Source of the DNA: Phenylobacterium sp. RIFCSPHIGHO2_01_FULL_69_31
GTDB taxonomy: Bacteria; Pseudomonadota; Alphaproteobacteria; Caulobacterales; Caulobacteraceae
Assembly (NCBI RefSeq): GCF_001824475.1
Contig: NZ_MHXN01000046.1
Span: 44,947-108,946, forward strand
DNA: 64,000 bases
Direction of reading: 5' to 3'
Positions 58,108-64,000 of the stretch are shown here, piece by piece; within the stretch, counting starts at the first letter, position 1; the number at the start of each line of letters is the position of its first letter. A program made the position numbers and the translations under genes. Under the pieces are notes generated by a model, which was not told the DNA's origin, did no database searches, and saw only the letters and a list, made by a program, of their open reading frames with translations.

Positions 58108-58132
58108 ACGATCTGAACAGTGCCTAGATCAG
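58108..58132. promoter_or_regulatory. operator-like dyad B (microprotein 2)
   Basis: Core ATCTGAACAGTGCCTAGAT with arms GATCT / AGATC. It lies 80 bases upstream of the microprotein 2 start and is followed on the minus strand by GTGCTAATTC, a possible -10. It matches operator A at 16 of the 19 core positions. Confidence 0.75.
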
Positions 58133-58199
58133 CGATTTCACCGGACCGTTATGCGTTTGTGCACGGCGTTCGGATGCGCCTTGCGGTCGGATGCCCACG

Positions 58200-58224
58200 A
58201 AAAAGGGGCCCTCGATGGGGCCCC
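58200..58224 (-). terminator. terminator of microprotein 3
   Basis: Stem GGGGCCC / GGGCCCC (58205-58211 with 58218-58224), followed on the minus strand by TTTTT. It lies 34 bases past the stop. Clear factor-independent form. Confidence 0.85.
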
Positions 58225-58257
58225 TCCGTCAGCTTCGACGTTTCTGAGCGGGGAGGC

Positions 58258-58362
58258 TCAGGCGCCCAGGCCCGCCGTCGCGACGGCCGCGGTGAGGCCG
58301 AGGAACAGGAGGAACGCCGGGGTCGCACGGTCGAAGAAGCGTTCGAACTTTGCGAGAGACAT
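58258..58362 (-). CDS. membrane microprotein 3 (34 residues)
   Basis: A 34-residue frame beginning MSLAKFERFFDRATP and ending TAGLGA, with one helix at about 14-33. It is a close paralogue of microprotein 2 and also shares the ribosome-binding segment AAGGTGTGTGTC. It is the unit nearest the TetR gene and shares a divergent control region with it (operators C and D). The strong downstream terminator shows that it is its own transcription unit. Function unknown; a membrane-stress or efflux-modulating peptide is a guess. Confidence 0.8.
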   Translation of the reverse strand: MSLAKFERFFDRATPAFLLFLGLTAAVATAGLGA

Positions 58363-58385
58363 GACACACACCTTTCAGTTTGAAA

Positions 58386-58403
58386 CCCTCAGGGGAGTGA
58401 GGG
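58386..58403 (-). promoter_or_regulatory. leader hairpin of microprotein 3
   Basis: CCCTCA / TGAGGG with RNA loop CUCCCC, between operator C and the start. The loop is complementary to Shine-Dalgarno-like GGGGAG. Confidence 0.5.
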
Positions 58404-58410
58404 ACTTTTC

Positions 58411-58431
58411 TATTTGAACAGCGCTCAGATA
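58411..58431. promoter_or_regulatory. operator-like dyad C (microprotein 3)
   Basis: Core ATTTGAACAGCGCTCAGAT, same length and centre as the other copies, arms TATTTGA / TCAGATA with one mismatch. It lies 49 bases upstream of the microprotein 3 start, and its centre is 46 bases from that of operator D. Confidence 0.7.
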
Positions 58432-58455
58432 GGACCGCATCTGATCGGCGTCAAG

Positions 58456-58478
58456 ATATCTGTACAGCGCTTAGATAT
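58456..58478. promoter_or_regulatory. operator-like dyad D (tetR autoregulation)
   Basis: Core ATCTGTACAGCGCTTAGAT within outer arms ATATCT / AGATAT. It lies about 20 bases upstream of the TetR start, so it would block the promoter or early transcription of the regulator itself. Confidence 0.75.
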
Positions 58479-58496
58479 GAAATTATGGTAAGGTGC

Positions 58497-59126
58497 ATGA
58501 GCCAAGCGAAGACCGCCGAACCCCGCCCCTATCACCATGGCGACCTGCGCCGCGCCCTCGTGGACGCCGCCCGCAGATTGCTGGAGGCCGAGGGGCCCAG
58601 CGCGCTTTCGCTCCGTGCCGTCGCCCGCGAGGCCGGCGTCAGTCCGGCGGCCCCCTATCACCACTTCAAGGACAAGTCCGAGCTGCTGGACGCCGTCGCC
58701 CACGAGGGCTGGGAAACGCTCAACGCTCAGATGGCGGAGGCGAAGGCGCGAGATACGGGTCCTCACCAGCTCACGGGTCTGGGCATCGCATACGTCTGTT
58801 TCGCCCGGGAGAACCCGGCCCTTTATCGCGTGATGTACGACATGGTCCGCGAGAAGGAGGCCCTGCCCTTGGACGTCCAGGGCGACAACGACAGCGCCTA
58901 CTGCATGGTCCGCGACACCATGGTCGAGCACGGCGCCGACCCCGGGGCCGAGACCCACCTGGAGCTGGCCACCATCGCGGCCTGGTGCGGCGCCCATGGC
59001 CTGGCCGAGATGGCCGGCTTCAAGCAGTTCGAGCACCTGAAGGAAGAGCTTGGCGGCGAGCGCGCCTTCCTCGACGCGGTCCTGAGCCACATGGGCCTGT
59101 TCACGGCCAAGCACGGCGCCTGCTAA
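58497..59126 (+). CDS. TetR-family regulator with WHG-type ligand domain
   Basis: A 209-residue repressor. The N-terminal helix-turn-helix spans about residues 14-62, with SLRAVAREAGVSPAAPYHHF containing the recognition helix. The C-terminal part has RENPALYRVMYDM and AAWCGAHGLAEMAGF, matching the TetR WHG (PF13305) subgroup. ATG 58497 follows TAAGG; ATG 58485 is possible but overlaps the operator side. Four copies of one dyad surround it, including one just before its start. It probably controls itself and the three microprotein units. gluQ follows after 10 bases. Confidence 0.9.
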   Translation: MSQAKTAEPRPYHHGDLRRALVDAARRLLEAEGPSALSLRAVAREAGVSPAAPYHHFKDKSELLDAVAHEGWETLNAQMAEAKARDTGPHQLTGLGIAYVCFARENPALYRVMYDMVREKEALPLDVQGDNDSAYCMVRDTMVEHGADPGAETHLELATIAAWCGAHGLAEMAGFKQFEHLKEELGGERAFLDAVLSHMGLFTAKHGAC

Positions 59127-59136
59127 AGCCTGGCGG

Positions 59137-59964
59137 GTGTTCATCACCCGCTTCGCGCCCTCCCCCACCGGCGATCTGCATCGCGGCCACGCCTTCTCGG
59201 CCCTGACCGCCTTCGAGGCCGCGCGCGCGGCCGGCGGGCGCTTCATCCTGCGCATCGAGGACATCGACGCCACCCGCTGCCGGCCGCAGTTCGAGACGGG
59301 CATCTACGAGGACCTGGCCTGGCTGGGCCTGACCTGGGAGACGCCGGTCCGGCGCCAGTCCGAGCACCTTGACGACTACCAGGCCGCCCTCGCCCGGCTG
59401 GAGGTCGACGGCCTGCTCTACCGCTGCTTCCGCACGCGTAGGGAGGTGGCCGAAGCCATGGCCTCGGCGCCACACGGGGCGATGGAGGTGTTCCGCGGCC
59501 GCCCCTTGCCCCTGGCCGAAGAGATGCGCCGCCTGACCGCCGGTGAACCGTTCGCCTGGCGCCTGTCGCTGGACGCGGCGGCCCGGAAGCTCGGCGGCTT
59601 CGGCGACCTGGCCTTCACCGAGGAGGGCGAGGGCGTGATCCAGGCCCGGCCTGAACTGGGTGGCGACGTGGTCCTGGCGCGCAAGGACGTGGGCGTGGCC
59701 TACCACCTGGCGGTCACCGTCGACGACGCCCTGCAGGGGATCACCCACGTGATCCGCGGCCGGGACCTGTTCGAGGCTACCCACGTCCAGCGCCTGCTGC
59801 AGGCCTTGCTGGGCCTGCCGACGCCGCTCTACCGACACCACGCCCTGCTGACCGGCCCCGACGGCAAGCGCTTCGCCAAGCGCGACCGGGCCGAGACGCT
59901 GCGGTCCCTGCGCGACCGGGGTATGAGCCCCGCCACGCTGCGAAGGGAGCTGGGGTTTGACTGA
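59137..59964 (+). CDS. gluQ: glutamyl-Q tRNA(Asp) synthetase
   Basis: Paralogue of the GluRS catalytic core (275 residues, no anticodon domain) that attaches glutamate to queuosine at position 34 of tRNA(Asp). The HIGH-type motif is PSPTGDLHRGHAFSAL at residues 7-22 and the KMSKS-type motif is GKRFAKRDRAETL. The zinc ligands of E. coli GluQRS are not kept: only one cysteine is seen in YRCFRTRREVAEA. GTG start 10 bases after tetR. It acts downstream of the queCED pathway in this window. Confidence 0.93.
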   Translation: MFITRFAPSPTGDLHRGHAFSALTAFEAARAAGGRFILRIEDIDATRCRPQFETGIYEDLAWLGLTWETPVRRQSEHLDDYQAALARLEVDGLLYRCFRTRREVAEAMASAPHGAMEVFRGRPLPLAEEMRRLTAGEPFAWRLSLDAAARKLGGFGDLAFTEEGEGVIQARPELGGDVVLARKDVGVAYHLAVTVDDALQGITHVIRGRDLFEATHVQRLLQALLGLPTPLYRHHALLTGPDGKRFAKRDRAETLRSLRDRGMSPATLRRELGFD

Positions 59965-60847
59965 GGCCGCCGCCGAACAGCCGTCCGAGCCGCGGTGGCT
60001 GGCGCTGGCCGCCCTCCTCGCCGGCGCCTCCATCATCGGCCTCGCGGCGATCCTGGTGCGGATGTCCGACGCCGGCCCCGCGGCGACAGGCTTCTGGCGG
60101 CTGATGTTCGCCATGCCGCTGCTGGCGCTGATGACCCGGCGGGCCGCCGGGGCGATCGGCCGCCCGCCGCCGATGGCGCTGTGGGCCGGCCTGTTCTTCG
60201 CCCTGGATCTGGGCTTCTGGCACTACGGCATCCAGTACACCTCGGTCGCCAACGCCACGGTGCTGACCAATCTGACGCCGGTGGTGGTCACGGCCTTCGC
60301 CTGGATCTTCCTGCGCCAGACGCCCCGGGCCCTGTTCCTGGTCGCGGTGGCGGCGGCGGTCGGTGGGGCGTCCCTGATGGCCTATGCCAAGGGCGGCGGC
60401 GTCCTGCGCAACCAGACGCTGGGCGATGCCCTCTCCGTGGCGACGGCGTTCTGGTACGCGCTCTACTTCCTCTCCATGGCCGAGGGGCGCCGGACCGAGG
60501 CCGCCAGCCGGATGATGTTCTGGGCGGGCGTGGCCGGCGCCCCCCTCCTGCTCGTCGCCGCCCTGCTGCTGGGCGAGCGCCTGGCGCCGGCCACCGCCGC
60601 CGGCTGGGCTGCCGTCTGCGGCCTGGGGCTGATGCACGTCTCCGGCCAGGGCGCCATCGCCTGGGCCATGGGCCGCCTGCCAACCTCCACCGCCTCGGTG
60701 GTGGTCCTGGTCCAGCCCGTCGTGGCGGCGATCCTCGGCTGGATCCTGTTCGCCGAGGCCATAGGCCCGCTCCAGGGGCTGGGCGCCGCGATCACCCTGG
60801 GGGGCGTTGTCCTGGCGCAGTGGGCGTCGCGGAGGCGGCCGGGCTGA
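59957..60847 (+). CDS. EamA/DMT-family transporter
   Basis: Ten-span drug/metabolite transporter of 296 residues with two EamA repeats (about 12-145 and 155-290). Typical segments are FFALDLGFWHYGIQYTSVAN in the first half and LPTSTASVVVLVQPVVAAIL in the second. It starts at TTG 59957, inside the end of gluQ, so it is probably co-translated with it. It overlaps the convergent selO gene by 56 bases. Substrate unknown; amino acid or metabolite export is usual for the family. Confidence 0.87.
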   Translation: MTEAAAEQPSEPRWLALAALLAGASIIGLAAILVRMSDAGPAATGFWRLMFAMPLLALMTRRAAGAIGRPPPMALWAGLFFALDLGFWHYGIQYTSVANATVLTNLTPVVVTAFAWIFLRQTPRALFLVAVAAAVGGASLMAYAKGGGVLRNQTLGDALSVATAFWYALYFLSMAEGRRTEAASRMMFWAGVAGAPLLLVAALLLGERLAPATAAGWAAVCGLGLMHVSGQGAIAWAMGRLPTSTASVVVLVQPVVAAILGWILFAEAIGPLQGLGAAITLGGVVLAQWASRRRPG

Positions 60848-62255
60848 GGTCCCACGCGACCCGCGCCGTCTCGATCCGGGCGAGCTTGGCGTGGAGGGCG
60901 CTCCAGTCGTCGCGCCGGTCGATATCGGCCCAGATCGCCTCGATCTCGTCGATCAGCAGTTCCTCCGGCTCCGGCCCGGCGAAATAGGGATGGTCCAGCC
61001 GCTCCGGCCGGTCCGCCGCATAGGCGCCGAGCCGCTGGCGGAACTCGGCGAAGTCCGACCCCGCGTAGAGATCGGCCCGCGGCCCCTTCAGCGCCCGGTC
61101 CTCGCGGCCACCGAACCAGTCGAAGAAGAAGGGCTCCCACCGCAACTGCTCGCCGCCTTCGGCCATGGCGCCGAACGCCGCCTGGACCAGCGCCGCATCC
61201 GCCTCGTCGCCCTGCGGCGCCACGCCCAGGCGCGCCAGCATCGCCGCCATCAACTCGCGCCGGTAGGCCGGGCCGAACCCATTCAGCGCGTCCACCAGGG
61301 CGTCGCTGCCGGTCACCAGGCTGAGGCAGCCGGCGAGTTGCTGCAGGTTCCAGAACACCGCCTCCGGCTGGCGGCCGAAGCTGTAGAGGCCACTGTGGTC
61401 GAAGTAGGCCGCCGTGAAGTTCGGGTCCGACTTGGGCAGGAACCGGTAGGGCCCATAGTCGAAGCTCTCGCCGGTGACGTTCATGTTGTCGGTGTTCATC
61501 ACGCCGTGGACGAAGCCCGCGGCCATCCAGCGCGCCGTCAGCCGCGCTGCCCGGCCGCACACCGCCTCCAGCAGGGCCGCCGGCCGGTCGTTCGCGCCCT
61601 CGAGCTCCGGGTAGTAGAGGCCCACCACGTGGTCCACGAGGGCCCCGACCCGGTCCTTGGCCTCGAAGTACGCATGCCGCTGGAAGGTGCCGAAGCGCAC
61701 GTGGCTGTGCGACAGCCGCACCAAGACCGCAGAACGGGTGGGGCTGGGCTCGTCGCCCCGTTGCAGCGCCTCGCCGGTCTCGACCAAGGAGAACGACCGC
61801 GACGTGGGAACGCCCAGCGCCTCCAGCATGGCTGTCGCCAGCACCTCCCGCACGCCGCCCTTCAGCGTGAGGCGCCCGTCGCCCTGCCGCGACCACGGCG
61901 TCTGGCCCGAGCCCTTGGTTCCGAGGTCGAGCAGCCGGTCCGTCCCCGCCTCGCGCAGCTGCGCGAACAGGAAGCCGCGGCCGTCGCCGAGGTCGGGGTT
62001 GTAAACGCGGAACTGGTGGCCGTGGTAGCGTTGGGCGATCGGCGGGTCGATGTTGCCCGGCAGCGGGCGGAAGCGTCCGAAATGGGCCACCCACTCATCG
62101 TCGCTCAGGGTATTGAGCCCCACGGTCGCCGCCGCCTGGTCATTGCGGTAGCGCAGGATCGCCGCGGGGAAATCCGCCGCCGCCACGGGATCGGCGAACT
62201 CGCGGCCTAGGGCCGGGAACTGCGGGTCGGGGCGATAGACGGGAGATACGGGCAT
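60792..62255 (-). CDS. selO: protein adenylyltransferase SelO (YdiU)
   Basis: Pseudokinase-fold enzyme that transfers AMP to Ser, Thr or Tyr of proteins. The 487-residue sequence shows YHGHQFRVYNPDLGDGRGFL near 80-99, TKGSGQTPWSRQGDGRLTLK, LGVPTSRSFSLVETGE, and the metal site GVMNTDNMNVTGESFDYGPY. The C-terminus lacks a selenocysteine-type cysteine motif and runs 56 bases into the convergent EamA gene, ending in a Pro/Ala tail. SelO is linked to redox stress in E. coli. Confidence 0.92.
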   Translation of the reverse strand: MPVSPVYRPDPQFPALGREFADPVAAADFPAAILRYRNDQAAATVGLNTLSDDEWVAHFGRFRPLPGNIDPPIAQRYHGHQFRVYNPDLGDGRGFLFAQLREAGTDRLLDLGTKGSGQTPWSRQGDGRLTLKGGVREVLATAMLEALGVPTSRSFSLVETGEALQRGDEPSPTRSAVLVRLSHSHVRFGTFQRHAYFEAKDRVGALVDHVVGLYYPELEGANDRPAALLEAVCGRAARLTARWMAAGFVHGVMNTDNMNVTGESFDYGPYRFLPKSDPNFTAAYFDHSGLYSFGRQPEAVFWNLQQLAGCLSLVTGSDALVDALNGFGPAYRRELMAAMLARLGVAPQGDEADAALVQAAFGAMAEGGEQLRWEPFFFDWFGGREDRALKGPRADLYAGSDFAEFRQRLGAYAADRPERLDHPYFAGPEPEELLIDEIEAIWADIDRRDDWSALHAKLARIETARVAWDLSPAASATPTAPGQRPPG

Positions 62256-62287
62256 CCGGGCAGCTAGCCGTGCTGCCCTCCCGTGCG

Positions 62288-62362
62288 CTAGCGGATTCCG
62301 AGGAAGCCCAGCACGGCCAGGACGACCACCACCAGGCCGACGAGATAGATGATGCTGTTCAT
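62288..62362 (-). CDS. 24-residue membrane microprotein
   Basis: A 24-residue frame starting MNSIIYLVGL, continuing as a valine/leucine-rich single helix and ending LGFLGIR. GGAG lies eight bases before the ATG. Peptides of this pattern occur in several alphaproteobacteria as I recall them, but their role is unknown. It lies between nhaA and selO on the same strand. Confidence 0.7.
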   Translation of the reverse strand: MNSIIYLVGLVVVVLAVLGFLGIR

Positions 62363-62406
62363 CAGGCAGCTCCGCTCGGTTTCGAGACGGGCCTAACGCC
62401 GAGCCC

Positions 62407-63654
62407 TCAGGCCCCGTTCCCCTCCGCCCGGCGACCGGGCGACGGCTCGCCCTTGGTGTCGGGGCCGAAGATCCTCAGCAGGAACAGGCCCAGCAGCGCC
62501 GAGGCGAGCGAGCCGGTGAAGACGCCGGCCTTGGTTTCGGCCAGCAGTTCAGGCGAGGTGAAGGCCAGGTTGCCGACGAACAGGCTCATGGTGAAGCCGA
62601 TGCCGCAGACCACCGAGACGCCGTAGAGCTGCCCCACCGAAGCGTTGCGGGGCATGTCGGCCCAACCCAGCCGGATGATCAGCATCGAGGTCAGGAACAC
62701 GCCCAGCTGCTTGCCGAGGAAGAGCCCCAGGCCAATCCCCAGCGGGATGCTGTCGGTGAAGTGCCGCAGCGTGAGTTCCCCCAGCGCCAGGCCGGCGTTG
62801 GCGAAACCGAAGATCGGGATCACCAGGAAAGCGACCGGCTTGTGCAGCAGGTGCTCCAGCCGGTGCAGCGGCGAGGTGGCATGGGAATCCGGCGCGGCGG
62901 GCGTCCGCTTCAGGGGGATGGTCATGGCCAAGGCGACGCCGGCCAGGGTCGCATGCACGCCCGACTCCAGCACGAACCACCACAGGCCCAGGCCCACCGC
63001 CAGATAGGGCCAGAGCGCCCGCACCCGTAGCCGGTTGAACAGGATCAGGAGCGCCAGGGCGCCGCCTGCGCCGGCCAGGGCCGCCATGTGCAGCTCGGCG
63101 GTGTAGAAGATCGCGATGATCACGATCGCCGCGAGGTCGTCCAGCACCGCCAGGGCGGTCAGGAAGATCTTCAGCGAGGCCGGCACCCGGTCGCCGGCCA
63201 GGGCCAGGACGCCCAGGGCAAAGGCGATGTCGGTGGCCGCCGGGATCGCCCAGCCGCGCATCGCCTCGGGATCGCCCGTGTTGAACGCCACATAAATCAG
63301 CGCCGGGACTGCCACGCCGCCCACCGCCGCCAGGCCCGGCAACACGACCCGCGACGGGCGCGACAGCTCCCCGTCCAGTACCTCGCGTTTGATCTCCAGC
63401 CCGACCAGCAGGAAGAACAGGGCCATCAGGCCGTCGTTGATCCAGTGCAGGACCGTCTCGTGCAGCGCGATCGGCCCCAGTTCGAAGCCGAGCTTCGTGT
63501 CGAGCGCGCCGAAGTAGGCGGGCGCCAGCGGAGAGTTGGCCACGATCAGCGCGAGGGCGGCGGCCGCCATCAGGACATAGCCGCCGGCCGCCTCCTGGCG
63601 CAGGAAGTCCTGGAGCGCGGAAACGCGCTTCTTGACGGCTCGCTGTGCAGACAT
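62407..63654 (-). CDS. nhaA: Na+/H+ antiporter NhaA
   Basis: Twelve-span inner-membrane antiporter of 415 residues that exports Na+ or Li+ for protons at alkaline pH. The ion-binding pair is in LTALAVLDDLAAIVIIAIFY near 155-175. The family start GGYVLMAAAALALIVANSPL and the early IKREVLDGELS loop are present. The C-terminal tail is hydrophilic. Only weak SD-like bases precede ATG 63654. Together with the Kef-type antiporter at 10518 it covers cation homeostasis. Confidence 0.95.
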   Translation of the reverse strand: MSAQRAVKKRVSALQDFLRQEAAGGYVLMAAAALALIVANSPLAPAYFGALDTKLGFELGPIALHETVLHWINDGLMALFFLLVGLEIKREVLDGELSRPSRVVLPGLAAVGGVAVPALIYVAFNTGDPEAMRGWAIPAATDIAFALGVLALAGDRVPASLKIFLTALAVLDDLAAIVIIAIFYTAELHMAALAGAGGALALLILFNRLRVRALWPYLAVGLGLWWFVLESGVHATLAGVALAMTIPLKRTPAAPDSHATSPLHRLEHLLHKPVAFLVIPIFGFANAGLALGELTLRHFTDSIPLGIGLGLFLGKQLGVFLTSMLIIRLGWADMPRNASVGQLYGVSVVCGIGFTMSLFVGNLAFTSPELLAETKAGVFTGSLASALLGLFLLRIFGPDTKGEPSPGRRAEGNGA

Positions 63655-63701
63655 GGCCCCCTTGATAGGGAGCTAGGCCGGCGAGGCCAATAACAATCGG
63701 G

Positions 63702-64000
63702 TTAGCCGATCCGAACGCCCATGCCGCCGTCGACCGGCAGGATGGCTCCGGTGATGAACTTCGCTTCGTCCGACGCCAGGAACAGGGCGGCGTGTGCGGT
63801 ATCCCAGGCGGTGCCCATCCTGCCGCCCAGCGGCACCCGCGCGTCGCGCTCGGCGCGCACCTCTGCCTGGCTGCGCCCGCTCGCGCCGGCGATCCCGGCC
63901 ACCGCCATGGGCGTGTCGATCAGGCCCGGCTGCACGGCGTTGCAGCGGATGCCGTAGCGGGCCTGGCTCTGCGCGGTGGAAGTGGTCAGCCGGTTCACCG
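63702..64000 (-). CDS. short-chain dehydrogenase, C-terminal part (cut by window edge)
   Basis: The visible 99 codons encode the end of a classical SDR: IRCNAVQPGLIDTPMA (substrate-loop region), AALFLASDEAKFITGAILPV and DGGMGVRIG. The cofactor loop and the YxxxK motif lie outside the window. The ATG near 63998 is unlikely to be the real start, since the region before IRCN is usually helix alpha-F of the same domain. Function unassigned. Confidence 0.85.
   Translation of the reverse strand, partial: VNRLTTSTAQSQARYGIRCNAVQPGLIDTPMAVAGIAGASGRSQAEVRAERDARVPLGGRMGTAWDTAHAALFLASDEAKFITGAILPVDGGMGVRIG

Noticed and set aside
57914..58417. Plus-strand open frame across microprotein units 2 and 3
   Set aside because: Charged Arg/Glu-rich translation, no good ribosome-binding site, and it crosses two terminators. 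The minus-strand microprotein frames have sites and mutual conservation.
1..64000. tRNA, rRNA, tmRNA, RNase P RNA, SRP RNA or CRISPR array
   Set aside because: No T-loop plus acceptor combination, no conserved RNA core sequences and no regularly spaced direct repeats were found by reading both strands.

Overview
The window is high-GC DNA from an alphaproteobacterium, most likely a member of Caulobacterales (Phenylobacterium or Caulobacter type). This is inferred from the gene content (petABC bc1 operon, paired TonB receptors with an EELVVTA start, PEPxxWA-type C-terminal anchors, UbiK, DUF6111, DUF1285), from promoter-like TTGnc ... GCTAnAnn elements, and from dense packing with ATGA/GTGA/TTGA junctions. 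It is ordinary chromosomal backbone. I see no rRNA, tRNA, CRISPR array, insertion sequence or prophage.

Layout. 1-15 kb: sensor kinase, DUF2147 protein, proC, secreted S9 peptidase, chemoreceptor with a coupled small membrane protein, YbjN protein, ubiK, then lgt - MidA-like methyltransferase - pgeF, a Kef-type antiporter, prs, a lipoprotein and rplY. 15-26.5 kb: pth - TPR membrane protein, ABC exporter, AIM24 protein, ychF, two tandem dienelactone hydrolases, a retropepsin-like protein and petABC (minus strand). 26.6-34.2 kb: trmL - hemF - ChbG deacetylase - GNAT, a PEP-CTERM protein, and a compact minus-strand operon DUF1285 - Nudix - DUF6111 - cca - glutamine amidotransferase. 34.4-40.7 kb: MFS, SDR, aroC, a CheY-like regulator and the queC-queE-queD operon. 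40.9-48 kb: two large TonB-dependent receptors, each ended by a strong terminator with nearly the same stem, then a kinase-like protein that has lost its phospho-acceptor histidine but keeps an intact receiver. 48-51 kb: chorismate mutase - hisC - prephenate/arogenate dehydrogenase, which with aroC serves aromatic amino-acid synthesis. 51-57.4 kb: EF-hand protein, ArsR-SRPBCC pair with a perfect operator over the start codon, a secreted protein with a duplicated domain, a DinG-like helicase, a second PEP-CTERM protein and an HNH nuclease. 57.6-59.1 kb: see below. 59.1-64 kb: gluQ, EamA transporter, selO, a 24-residue membrane microprotein, nhaA and an SDR cut by the window edge.

The most unusual region is 57.6-59.1 kb. 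Three consecutive minus-strand transcription units each encode a 33-34 residue single-span membrane microprotein. Each has an upstream operator-like dyad, a leader hairpin and a downstream hairpin. The two closest copies share 20 of 34 residues and the same ribosome-binding segment. A divergent TetR-family gene beside them has a fourth copy of the same dyad just before its start. This looks like a self-contained TetR-controlled microprotein regulon built by tandem triplication. I know of no description of it.

Other patterns: five convergent gene pairs share their stop codons on a CTAG or CTAA tetranucleotide, leaving no room for a terminator. A strong terminator-like hairpin sits in the leader of rplY. 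A 29-bp palindrome with fixed arms and a variable loop occurs at two distant intergenic places.
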